Shown: piece by piece, positions 7,811 to 16,575 of the stretch
Layout of the letters: every line of letters starts with the position of its first letter
Position numbering within the stretch: the first letter of the stretch is position 1
Assembly (NCBI GenBank): GCA_004555535.1
Contig: SFHU01000047.1
Coordinates: 1 to 19,489, forward strand
Direction of reading: 5' to 3'
DNA length: 19,489 nucleotides
DNA from: Clostridiales bacterium
Lineage (GTDB): Bacteria > Bacillota > Clostridia > Christensenellales > Aristaeellaceae
Notes under the pieces: model-generated
The model's database searches: none
What the model saw: only the letters and a program-made list of their open reading frames with translations
What the model was told of the DNA's origin: nothing
Made by a program: the position numbers and the translations under genes

Positions 7811-10771
7811 ATGTTGCCCGATAACCTTTTGAGAATCGGCCTGGACATCGGCTCGACCACCATCAAGTGCGTCGTGCTGAATGACAGGGACGAAATTGTC
7901 TATTCCTGCTACGACCGGCACTATTCCCTGATCACGCAGAAGACCCGCGAGCTGCTCACAGCCCTTGACCATGACGTCATCCACGGTCAGCGCGTCTGCC
8001 TGAGCATTTCCGGCTCCGCCGGCATGGGCCTGGCGCTCGGCTCGCACATCCCGTTCGTGCAGGAGGTTTACGCGACCAAGGTCGCCGCGGATCTGCTGCT
8101 GCCGGGCACGGACGTCATCATCGAGCTGGGCGGCGAGGACGCCAAAATCCTCTTCCTCAAGGGAACGCTCGAGGTGCGCATGAACGGCTCCTGCGCGGGC
8201 GGCACCGGCGCGTTCATCGACCAGATGGCGACGCTGCTGAACATCTCCCCTGCCGAAATGAACGAGGAGGCCCGCCACGCGGAGCGCACCTACACCATCG
8301 CCTCCCGCTGCGGCGTATTCGCCAAGACGGACGTGCAGCCCCTGCTCAACCAGGGCGCCAAGCGTGCGGACGTGGCGCGCTCCATCTTCATGGCCGTCGT
8401 CAATCAGACCATCGCAGGCCTCGCGCAGGGACGCCCGATCGAGGGCAACGTCGTCTATCTCGGCGGCCCGCTGACCTTCCTGAGCGAGCTGCGCGCCTGC
8501 TTTGACGAGACGCTCGGCATGACCGGCCTGTGCCCGGAGAATTCCCTGCTCTTTGTCGCCCTGGGCGCGGCGCATCACGCTGCGGAGCCGGTGCTGCTCG
8601 CCGAATGCATCGAGGCCATCGACGCCTTCCACAGCACGGAGAGCTACAACGCCCTGCCCCCGCTGTTTGAAAGCGAGGAGGCGCTGCGCGCCTTCCGCGA
8701 GCGCCATGCCCGCGCGAAGGTCGGCCGCCGCGACGCGGCAAGCTATTCGGGCGACGTGTATGTCGGCATCGACTCCGGCTCCACGACGATCAAGTCCGTC
8801 GTCGTCTCCGACGCTGGCGAGCTGCTGATGACGCGCTATCAATCGAATTCCGGCGATCCCGTGCCGCATGTCCGCCAGTTTTTGACCGACCTGCGCACGG
8901 AGCATCCCGACTGGAAGCTCTGCGCAGGCGCTGTCACGGGCTATGGCGAGGATCTGATCCGCAGCGCCTTCGGCGTCGACTTCGGCCTGGTGGAAACCGT
9001 CGCGCATTTCACGGCGGCGCGCGCCTTCATGCCTGACGTCGATTTCATCATCGACATCGGCGGCCAGGACATCAAGTGCTTCAAGATCCACAACGGCGTC
9101 ATCGACAACATCTTCCTCAACGAGGCCTGTTCCTCCGGCTGTGGCTCCTTCCTGCAGACCTTTGCCAACGCGCTGGGCTACGACATCGCCGAGTTTGCGC
9201 AGTTGGGCCTCGCCTCCCGCAAGCCCGTCGACCTCGGCTCCCGCTGCACGGTGTTCATGAATTCCTCCGTCAAGCAGGCGCAGAAGGACGGCGCGGACGT
9301 GACCGACATCTCCGCCGGTCTGTCGATCTCCGTCGTCAAGAACGCGCTCTACAAGGTCATCCGCTGCTCCGGTCCGCAGGAGCTGGGCACGCACATCGTC
9401 GTGCAGGGTGGCACGTTCCTCAACGACGCCGTGCTGCGCGCGTTTGAAAACGAGCTGGGCGTCGATGTCGTGCGGCCGGATATCGCCGGATTGATGGGCG
9501 CCTACGGCGCAGCGCTCCACGCGAAGGCGCAGCGCGCGCTGCATCCGGGCGAGAGCACGGTGCTCAGCCTCGAGGCGCTCGCCTCCTTTGCCCATGAGGT
9601 CAGGCAGACGCGCTGCGGCCTGTGCGAAAACCACTGCCGACTGACAGTCAACACCTTCGGCGGCGGACGCCGCTTCATCAGCGGCAACCGCTGCGACCGG
9701 CCCGTCTCCGGCGGACGACAGGACAGCGGGCTCAACCTCTACGCCTACAAGCAGGACAAGCTGCGCGCCATCATGGAGGACAGGCGCGAGGGCGCTCCGC
9801 GCGGGCAGATCGGTTTGCCGCTGGGGCTGAACATGTATGAGCTCCTCCCCTTCTGGCATACGCTTCTGACCCAGCTGGGCTTTGACGTCGTCGTCTCCCC
9901 CTTCTCCAGCCGAAAGCTCTATATCGCCGGCCAGGCGACGATCCCGTCGGACACGGCCTGCTTCCCGGCCAAGCTGATGCACGGCCATGTGGACGCGCTC
10001 ATCGCGCAGGGCGTTAAAACCATCTTCTATCCCTGCATGAGCTACAACATCGACGAGCATCTGGGCGACAACCACTACAACTGCCCGGTCGTCGCCTACT
10101 ATCCGGAGGTCATCTCCGCGAATATGCCCGCCGTGCGCGAGATCGATTTCATTCATGACTACGTCGGCATCGACCATCGCCACGAATTCCCCAAAAAGCT
10201 CTTCGAGATTCTCAAAAAACACTTCCCCGACCTGACGCTCAGGGAGGTTCGCCGCGCCAGTGACGCCGCCTACGCGGCCTACTACGCCTACATGACCGAC
10301 ATCCGCCGCAAGGGCGAGGAGATGGTGGAGCAGGCGCGTGCGCAGGGCCGGCGCATCATCGTGCTCGTCGGCCGCCCGTACCACGTCGATCCCGAGGTCA
10401 ACCACGGCATCGACCGCCTGATCGCCGGCTTTGGCGCGGCGGTCGTCACGGAGGATTCCCTCTCCTGCTACATGCACAAGGAGCCCGTCGGCGTGCTCAA
10501 CCAGTGGACCTACCACTCGCGCCTGTACGCCAGCGCGCGCTACATCACCTCCCAGCCGGACATGAATCTCGTTCAGCTGGTGTCCTTCGGCTGCGGCGTC
10601 GACGCCATCACGACCGATGAGGTGCGCGAGATTCTCGAATCCAGGGGCAAGATCTACACGCAGATCAAGATCGACGAGATCACGAATCTCGGCGCAGTGC
10701 GCATCCGCCTGCGTTCCCTGTTCGCCGCCATCGAGCAGCAGCAGGCGCTTGCCTCTTCCAAAAAGGAGTGA
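7811..10771 (+). CDS. Large tandem BcrAD/HgdC-type ATPase (acyl-CoA dehydratase activase-like) with DUF2229-type domain
   Basis: Proteins of this class hydrolyse ATP to push low-potential electrons into a partner FeS enzyme; the partner's substrate here is unknown. The 986 residues hold two ASKHA modules. The first (about 8-290) has GLDIGSTTIK (10-19), IIELGGEDAK, cluster ligand C128 in SCAGGTGAF and C167 in SRCGVF. The second (about 315-590) has GIDSGSTTIK (319-328), IIDIGGQDIK, C440 in EACSSGCGSF and C479 in SRCTVF. Then follow C602-x2-C605-x3-C609 and C628, and a DUF2229-like region with FYPCMSYNI and GRPYHVDPEVNHG (854-866). HgdC is a homodimer sharing one [4Fe-4S] cluster via two Cys per subunit; here both halves sit in one chain. 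ATG 7811 is preferred over ATG 7775 because GGAAAGGA precedes it. The next gene starts four bases after the stop. Confidence 0.88.
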   Translation: MLPDNLLRIGLDIGSTTIKCVVLNDRDEIVYSCYDRHYSLITQKTRELLTALDHDVIHGQRVCLSISGSAGMGLALGSHIPFVQEVYATKVAADLLLPGTDVIIELGGEDAKILFLKGTLEVRMNGSCAGGTGAFIDQMATLLNISPAEMNEEARHAERTYTIASRCGVFAKTDVQPLLNQGAKRADVARSIFMAVVNQTIAGLAQGRPIEGNVVYLGGPLTFLSELRACFDETLGMTGLCPENSLLFVALGAAHHAAEPVLLAECIEAIDAFHSTESYNALPPLFESEEALRAFRERHARAKVGRRDAASYSGDVYVGIDSGSTTIKSVVVSDAGELLMTRYQSNSGDPVPHVRQFLTDLRTEHPDWKLCAGAVTGYGEDLIRSAFGVDFGLVETVAHFTAARAFMPDVDFIIDIGGQDIKCFKIHNGVIDNIFLNEACSSGCGSFLQTFANALGYDIAEFAQLGLASRKPVDLGSRCTVFMNSSVKQAQKDGADVTDISAGLSISVVKNALYKVIRCSGPQELGTHIVVQGGTFLNDAVLRAFENELGVDVVRPDIAGLMGAYGAALHAKAQRALHPGESTVLSLEALASFAHEVRQTRCGLCENHCRLTVNTFGGGRRFISGNRCDRPVSGGRQDSGLNLYAYKQDKLRAIMEDRREGAPRGQIGLPLGLNMYELLPFWHTLLTQLGFDVVVSPFSSRKLYIAGQATIPSDTACFPAKLMHGHVDALIAQGVKTIFYPCMSYNIDEHLGDNHYNCPVVAYYPEVISANMPAVREIDFIHDYVGIDHRHEFPKKLFEILKKHFPDLTLREVRRASDAAYAAYYAYMTDIRRKGEEMVEQARAQGRRIIVLVGRPYHVDPEVNHGIDRLIAGFGAAVVTEDSLSCYMHKEPVGVLNQWTYHSRLYASARYITSQPDMNLVQLVSFGCGVDAITTDEVREILESRGKIYTQIKIDEITNLGAVRIRLRSLFAAIEQQQALASSKKE

Positions 10772-10775
10772 TTCC

Positions 10776-12116
<1,341 letters not shown>

Positions 12117-12127
12117 TCTTTCATAAC

Positions 12128-12164
12128 AAAAGGCCCCTGAACATTTGGTGTTCGGGGGTCTTTT
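12128..12164 (+). terminator. Bidirectional intrinsic terminator between convergent genes
   Basis: A 16-bp stem (12128-12143 with 12149-12164, including two G-T pairs) with a 5-nt loop begins in AAAA and ends in TTTT, so it reads as a Rho-independent terminator on both strands. It starts 12 nt after the dehydratase-like gene and also lies about 65 nt beyond the stop of the convergent SH3-like gene ending at 12230. The rest of 12117-12229 shows no gene. Confidence 0.9.
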
Positions 12165-12229
12165 GATGTGCGTTTGTGCTGATCGGCTTCCGATACGGAT
12201 TCGGATCTGTTTTTCAAACCGGTTGCCTG

Positions 12230-12871
12230 TCAGCCCCAGGTGAGATAGATCGAGGGAATAAAGCCCCAGTATACCCGGCCGTCGAGCCGTGCGCGCACGT
12301 ACGCCCAATCCTCGCCCAGATAGGACCACACGTCCACGCACGTTCGGGGTGGCAGCATCACCACCGTCTCCTTGCTTCCCAGCGGGTCGTCCGTCATTGG
12401 GCAATCGAGATCGGTGATTTGGGCTGTGTCGTTCAGAAGATTCAGCATCTCCACGCACTCAGGCTCCGCCAGCGCCTGCGCGTCAATCCATCCGATCCTG
12501 TATCGCGTTCCCATGCCGTATTGAATCAGGATCCTGCCCTCGTATCGGCCGAATACCTGAATCCAGTCGTTCGTGCTGACGCTCGCACTGCCTTCCGCCG
12601 CCTGCGCGTCGTCCTCTCCCGGGCCGCTGTATACCGGAAGACTCTGTCCCCTTTCAAAGACTGCCTGCTGTTCCCTGAGCGCATAGGGAGAATCCATCGT
12701 CGGAATGTCCGGTTCGCCGCGCAGCAGGCCGCTTTCCTCCTGCGTTTCACTCGGGTGCAACCCTTCTTCAACCGTGCCCATCGCACCGAGCACATTTTCC
12801 TTCGCGCAGGCTCCTGCCGCCATCATCACCATGAGCAGAACCAGCGCAAGCCCTATCCTCTGTCTCTTCAT
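12230..12871 (-). CDS. Exported (possible lipoprotein) protein with SH3-like repeats
   Basis: The function is unknown. The 213 residues begin with a signal sequence: MKRQR, a hydrophobic stretch (6-19), then AAGAC with Cys22, which could be a weak lipobox (AGAC is not an ideal consensus). A low-complexity linker (23-70) follows. Residues 71-213 hold two SH3b-like segments: LPVYSGPGED...WIQVFGRYEGRILIQY...RIGWIDAQAL, and DDPLGSKETVVMLPPRTCV...WAYVRARLDGRVYWGFIPS. This block is clearly homologous to residues 222-369 of the gene just upstream, so the pair looks like a tandem duplication. SH3b modules in Bacillota often bind cell wall or mediate envelope interactions. ATG 12871 has an AAGGAAGGA site; the gap to the upstream gene is 24 nt, suggesting one operon. 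Confidence 0.8.
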   Translation of the reverse strand: MKRQRIGLALVLLMVMMAAGACAKENVLGAMGTVEEGLHPSETQEESGLLRGEPDIPTMDSPYALREQQAVFERGQSLPVYSGPGEDDAQAAEGSASVSTNDWIQVFGRYEGRILIQYGMGTRYRIGWIDAQALAEPECVEMLNLLNDTAQITDLDCPMTDDPLGSKETVVMLPPRTCVDVWSYLGEDWAYVRARLDGRVYWGFIPSIYLTWG

Positions 12872-12895
12872 TCCGTTCCTTCCTTTCCGCCTTCC

Positions 12896-14005
12896 TTAGC
12901 CGTGCGTCATGCATTCGCTGGGCACAAAGCCCCAGACCGTCTGCCCGTCCTGCGTCGTGACGGCGACCAGCTCCCAGTCCCTGCCCAGAAAGGCCTTGTG
13001 ACGGACGGCCGTGCCCTGCTTCAGCTGCAGAATCGCCCCGCCGCTGCCCATCGGGTCATCCGTCAGCGCGCAGTCCTGCACAATCTCCTGTTCATCGTCG
13101 TGGAGGATGAGCTCCGGCACGCGGGCGCCCCGCGGCAGCGCGGAGGCCCCGATCCAGCCGATGCGCAGGCGCGTGTCATCGATGCGGTACTGAATCAGCA
13201 GCCAGCCGTTGCATTGCCCAAAGACCTGAATCCATCCGTTTGTGCCGACGGCGCCTTTCCCCTCTCCGCTGCGCGGGTATTCCTCGCCCGGTCCCTCATG
13301 GACGGGGAACGTCCTCCCCTCGTTAAACCGGACGTTCTTCCCGAACAGCGTGTTCCAGTCGCCGCGGAAGCAACAATATCCCGGCGGCACGTCGGCGTTT
13401 TTCTCCGCTGCCTCCATCGTCTTGGGCAGTGCCTCAAAGTCCGTGTAGCGCAGCGCGTCAAGCAGAATCCCCTGTACGCTTCCAATCTCCTCGTCCCGGT
13501 CGATGCTGTGATACCTCAGCGTGTGATCCGCGCTGACAGCGGCGCTTTCGCAGCCCACGCGCCTGTCCATGAAGCCCGTCAGGTGGAAATCCCCGTCCCG
13601 CCAGACGAAGGAGACGCTCTTCATCCAGTATTCCTCGTGCTCCGGGTCGATGAGAGCCATCATGAAGCCCGGCTCCTCCTCATCGGCGCGCAGCAGCGCG
13701 ATACCATCGTCCTGCGGCAGCGCCTGCTCTGTGATGTACAGCCTTTCCTCGTTCTCCATTTCGGTCACGTCGTAGACGACCAGCCGCCGCACGCCGCCCT
13801 CCCGAAGCATCAGCAGGCCCATCGTCCCCTCTGGCGTGCGCACCTGCGCGTAATCCTCGATTTCGGCATCCGGATACAGCCATTCCGCCTCAAACGCCAC
13901 CTGCGAGGGAACCGGATCGGTCAGCGTGCCCGTTCCCTCCGCCATCGCCACGGCCAGCCCCAGCCAAAGCGCGGCAGCCAGCAGCCCCGCCAGCATTCTC
14001 CTCAT
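12896..14005 (-). CDS. Secreted protein with C-terminal SH3-like repeats
   Basis: The function is unknown. At 369 aa it starts MRRMLAGLLAAALWLGLAVA, a classic signal peptide with likely cleavage after AMA (22/23) and no lipobox Cys. Residues 23-220 form a unique domain (VRTPEGTMGLLML, RLVVYDVTEM, WMKSVSFVWRDGDFHLTGFM) that I do not recognise; its strand-rich pattern suggests a beta sheet fold. Residues 222-369 hold two SH3b-like segments (FPVHEGPGEE...GWIQVFGQCNGWLLIQY, and DDPMGSGGAILQL...WGFVPSECM), paralogous to the downstream gene. An in-frame ATG at 14131 is rejected: GGGGAGG lies seven bases before ATG 14005, and the signal peptide begins exactly there. It sits 70 nt downstream of the HTH gene, with an inverted repeat between. 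Confidence 0.82.
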   Translation of the reverse strand: MRRMLAGLLAAALWLGLAVAMAEGTGTLTDPVPSQVAFEAEWLYPDAEIEDYAQVRTPEGTMGLLMLREGGVRRLVVYDVTEMENEERLYITEQALPQDDGIALLRADEEEPGFMMALIDPEHEEYWMKSVSFVWRDGDFHLTGFMDRRVGCESAAVSADHTLRYHSIDRDEEIGSVQGILLDALRYTDFEALPKTMEAAEKNADVPPGYCCFRGDWNTLFGKNVRFNEGRTFPVHEGPGEEYPRSGEGKGAVGTNGWIQVFGQCNGWLLIQYRIDDTRLRIGWIGASALPRGARVPELILHDDEQEIVQDCALTDDPMGSGGAILQLKQGTAVRHKAFLGRDWELVAVTTQDGQTVWGFVPSECMTHG

Positions 14006-14019
14006 GCAAAAACCTCCCC

Positions 14020-14047
14020 TGCGTCGTTCTATCCATAAGACGACGCA
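14020..14047 (-). repeat. 8-bp inverted repeat upstream of the secreted SH3-like gene
   Basis: TGCGTCGT (14020-14027) and ACGACGCA (14040-14047) are perfect complements separated by 12 bases, with the GGGGAGG ribosome-binding site starting directly after it on the minus strand. It could be a leader hairpin controlling access to the ribosome, or an operator for the neighbouring XRE-type regulator. There is no T-run, so it is not a terminator. Confidence 0.55.
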
Positions 14048-14075
14048 AGAGAGGAAAAACTTGCATGGTTTCGCA

Positions 14076-14660
14076 TCAGAAGTTTTGCCAGTACAGTCCG
14101 TCCCGGCTGCAGCCGATGTAGAGCCTGCCATGGCCCATGCGCGGCAGGCGCGTCTCCGCGTCCTGCTCGGGATACAGCCGCACGAGCGTCACGCGGTCAA
14201 AGCCAACCTGCGCGATGAAGCGGATGTGGTGCGCCTTGCTCATCTCATGCGCAAGGGAGACGTAGGTTTCCCCGTCCATTTCCTCCAGCCTGAGTGTATG
14301 TGCCTCGTCGCAGGGACGCATGGGCATCGCCTCCAGCCTGCGCCCGCAGCAGGCAATCTCCGCCTCGCCCGTCGCCGTCATCACGTTGCCGCACACCGGG
14401 CAACTGTAAAAACGAATTCTCTTCATGTTGCCTCCGTTCCGTTCGCTCCCTCGGAGCTCCCCCGCAAGAATGCTCTCCACGCTCACCTGGAATACGTCTG
14501 CCAGCGCCGGCAGCATCGGAAGATCCGGGCAGCCCTGCCCGCGCTCCCATTTGCTGACAGCCTTGTCCGTCACGTGCAGGCGCTCCGCCAGAGCGGCCTG
14601 CGTGAGCCCCTGCTCCATGCGCAGCGCACGGATCATCGCGCCTGTCTTTTCTGCGTCCAT
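14076..14660 (-). CDS. XRE-family regulator fused to a desulfoferrodoxin-like metal domain
   Basis: This is a DNA-binding protein with a metal-sensing or redox-sensing look. Residues 6-67 are a Cro/C1-type HTH (LTQAALAERLHVTDKAVSKW, 19-38). Residues 80-194 resemble desulfoferrodoxin/superoxide reductase. A desulforedoxin-type CPVC (87, 90) and CC (104, 105) would bind Fe or Zn. The centre II region has His121, AHEMSKAHHI (His138, His144/145) and CSRDGLYW (Cys184). The His that normally follows the Cys ligand by three residues is Asp187 here, so superoxide reductase activity is doubtful. ATG 14660 is chosen over upstream in-frame ATGs because GGAGG lies nine bases before it and the HTH starts at once. 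It is probably first in an operon with the two SH3-like genes. Confidence 0.85.
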   Translation of the reverse strand: MDAEKTGAMIRALRMEQGLTQAALAERLHVTDKAVSKWERGQGCPDLPMLPALADVFQVSVESILAGELRGSERNGGNMKRIRFYSCPVCGNVMTATGEAEIACCGRRLEAMPMRPCDEAHTLRLEEMDGETYVSLAHEMSKAHHIRFIAQVGFDRVTLVRLYPEQDAETRLPRMGHGRLYIGCSRDGLYWQNF

Positions 14661-14682
14661 ATTTCTTCGCCTCCCTGCGTCC

Positions 14683-14711
14683 ATGATACAGGAAAACGCC
14701 CCAAAACACAA
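14683..14711 (-). promoter_or_regulatory. Probable promoter of the HTH/SH3-like gene block
   Basis: On the minus strand, TTGTGT (14706-14711), 17 bases, then TATCAT (14683-14688); the latter matches five of six -10 bases. The predicted start is about 16-20 nt before ATG 14660, leaving a short leader. The -35 lies directly after the era terminator stem. Confidence 0.55.
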
Positions 14712-14712
14712 G

Positions 14713-14745
14713 AAACGGAACGTAGAGCTGCCTCCCGTTCCGTTT
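14713..14745 (-). terminator. Intrinsic terminator of the phoH-era operon
   Basis: Perfect 10-bp arms (AAACGGAACG at 14713-14722 and its complement at 14736-14745) begin six bases after the era stop and are followed on the minus strand by CTTGTGTTTT. This separates the housekeeping operon from the accessory HTH block downstream. Confidence 0.8.
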
Positions 14746-14750
14746 GATGC

Positions 14751-15650
14751 TCAGGTATTTTCGTAGCCCAGTGTCCGCAGGTCGTCCATGCGGTTGCGCC
14801 AGTCCTCGCGGATCTTGACCCAGAGCTGCAGGTTGACCTTCGTGCCCAGCAGGTTTTCGATGTCGCGCCGCGCCTCGGAGCCGATGGTGCGCAGCATCGC
14901 GCCCTGCTTGCCGATGATGATGCCCTTGTGGCTCGCGCGCTCGCAGTAGATCGTCGCGTGAATCTCGGTGAGGCTGTCGCTGAGCCTGTTGATCGCCATC
15001 ATCTCCACGCCAATGCCGTGCGGCACCTCGTCGCGCAGATGCAGCAGCGCCTTCTCGCGGATGATCTCCGCGCAGATGACGCGCTCCGGCTGATCGGTCA
15101 TCATGTCGTCCGGGAAGTACTTCGGCCCCTCCGGCAGGTAGGAAACGATCAGCTGCCTCAGCTCGTCCATGCCCCGGCCCGTCCGCGCGCTGATGGGGAC
15201 GATCGCGTCATAGCCTGCGTCCGCGAAGGATGCGATGGCGCTCATCGTGCGCGCCTCCTCGACGATGTCCGTCTTGTTGAGCACGAGGATCTTCTTCACC
15301 CTGCGCCCCGCCATGTCGCTGACGATGGCGCGGTCCTGCGGCCCGATCTCGCTGACGTCCACCAGCACGAGCAGCACGTCGATGCCGTCCATCGCGTCCT
15401 CGACCGATTTGACCATGTACTCCCCCAGCTTCGTGCGCGGCTTGTGCAGGCCCGGCGTGTCGAGGAAGACGATTTGCCATTCCTTGTCCGTCGCGACGCC
15501 CATGATGCGGTTGCGCGTCGTCTGCGGGCGGTTGCTGACGATGGCGACCTTCTCGCCGACCATCGCGTTCATCATCGTGGATTTGCCGACGTTCGGGCGG
15601 CCGACGATGGCGGCAAAGCCCGAGAGAAATTTTGCTTCTGTCTGATTCAT
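14751..15650 (-). CDS. era: Era GTPase
   Basis: Era is an essential GTPase that binds the 3' end of 16S rRNA and assists 30S subunit maturation. The 299-aa protein is full length: G1 GRPNVGKST (17-25), G2 region SNRPQTTRNRI, G3 DTPG (64-67), G4 NKTD (125-128), G5 SAR, and a C-terminal KH domain with GIIIGKQGAMLRTIG that contacts RNA. ATG 15650 is eight bases after the cdd stop, and the cdd TGA is part of its GAGG-type ribosome-binding site. ybeY two genes upstream also acts in 16S 3'-end maturation, so their linkage is functional. Confidence 0.98.
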   Translation of the reverse strand: MNQTEAKFLSGFAAIVGRPNVGKSTMMNAMVGEKVAIVSNRPQTTRNRIMGVATDKEWQIVFLDTPGLHKPRTKLGEYMVKSVEDAMDGIDVLLVLVDVSEIGPQDRAIVSDMAGRRVKKILVLNKTDIVEEARTMSAIASFADAGYDAIVPISARTGRGMDELRQLIVSYLPEGPKYFPDDMMTDQPERVICAEIIREKALLHLRDEVPHGIGVEMMAINRLSDSLTEIHATIYCERASHKGIIIGKQGAMLRTIGSEARRDIENLLGTKVNLQLWVKIREDWRNRMDDLRTLGYENT

Positions 15651-15658
15651 GTCCTACC

Positions 15659-16060
15659 TCAATTGGTTGCCTCCAGCGACGACGGCCCGAACCCCTCGGG
15701 CAGCAGCTCGCTGAGCTTTGCCTCACGGACGTTGCCGTCCCAGGTCACGAGCACCCGCAGCTCGGGCGCAAACTCGTAGAGCGACTGACGGCAAGCGCCG
15801 CAAGGGAACGGTGCGGAGCCCTCCGCCGCGATGGCGATCGCAGTGAATTCCCGCGCGCCTTCGCTGACCGCCTTAAACAGCGCCGTGCGCTCCGCGCACA
15901 TGGTATTCCCGAATGCCGCGTTTTCCACGTTGCAGCCGGTGAACACGCGGCCATCCTTTGAGCGCAGCGCCGCGCCGACCCAATAGTGCGAATAGGGCAC
16001 GTACGCGAAGCGCTTCATGTCCCTCGCCTTCTGCAAAAGCTCCTCGTCCTTGTCCGTCAT
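15659..16060 (-). CDS. cdd: Cytidine deaminase
   Basis: Cdd converts cytidine and deoxycytidine to uridine and deoxyuridine in pyrimidine salvage. At 133 aa it is the normal length for the homotetrameric Zn enzyme. Zinc ligands are Cys55 (in TMCAERTALF) and Cys87 and Cys90 (in PCGACRQ); Glu57 is the catalytic proton shuttle. Substrate-binding CNVENAAFG is at 43-51. The ATG overlaps the ybeY stop by four bases (ATGA), so the genes are translationally coupled. In Bacillus, dgkA lies between ybeY and cdd; it is missing here. Confidence 0.97.
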   Translation of the reverse strand: MTDKDEELLQKARDMKRFAYVPYSHYWVGAALRSKDGRVFTGCNVENAAFGNTMCAERTALFKAVSEGAREFTAIAIAAEGSAPFPCGACRQSLYEFAPELRVLVTWDGNVREAKLSELLPEGFGPSSLEATN

Positions 16061-16575
16061 GGAGCCGTCTCCTCCTCTTTCTCGCGCGTCAGGCCGATGG
16101 ACGCGAGGGATTTTTCCTCCATCCCCCGCATTACGGGCTTGTCCGCGTCGGTCATGTGGTCATAGCCCATCAGGTGAAACAGGCCATGCGTGAGCAGATA
16201 GCCCGCCTCACGGCGGACGCTGTGCCCGTATTCCTCCGCCTGGGCGCGGACGTGATCCATCGAGATCACGATGTCGCCCAGCGCGCAGGCATCCGTCTCC
16301 GGATCGTATTCCCGCCTGAGAAGCGCCGCGCAGCAGCCCGCCGTTTTACCGACGGGATAGTTGACCGTCGGAAACGAGAGCACGTCCGTCGCCCGGTCAA
16401 GACCCCGCTGCTCGCGGTTGATCTCCCGGATCTGCGCGTCGCCGACGATTTCGACGAACACGCTGACAGGCGCCGTCACGCCCTCCGTCCTCTGCGCCGC
16501 ATCGGCGCAGCGCTGCATCAGCGCGACGTCTTCCGATGAAAGCAGCCCGCGCTCGTCCTCAATTTCCAGCCTCAT
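16057..16575 (-). CDS. ybeY: YbeY endoribonuclease, rRNA maturation factor
   Basis: YbeY is a single-strand metallo-endoribonuclease needed for 16S rRNA 3'-end maturation and ribosome quality control. The 172 residues contain the family markers TDVLSFP, LGDIVIS and the zinc motif HGLFHLMGYDH, in which the three His are the metal ligands. It is coupled at both ends by ATGA overlaps: its ATG overlaps the yqfF stop (16572-16575) and its TGA overlaps the cdd start. The C-terminal tail is charged and short, as usual. Confidence 0.97.
   Translation of the reverse strand: MRLEIEDERGLLSSEDVALMQRCADAAQRTEGVTAPVSVFVEIVGDAQIREINREQRGLDRATDVLSFPTVNYPVGKTAGCCAALLRREYDPETDACALGDIVISMDHVRAQAEEYGHSVRREAGYLLTHGLFHLMGYDHMTDADKPVMRGMEEKSLASIGLTREKEEETAP

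Noticed and set aside
7701..7832. 43-aa plus-strand leader ORF overlapping the activase start
   Set aside because: Its ATG lies at or before the predicted transcription start and has no ribosome-binding site.
12176..14038. 620-codon plus-strand open frame opposite the SH3-like genes
   Set aside because: The opposite-strand genes have signal peptides, ribosome-binding sites and mutual homology; the plus frame has none of these.
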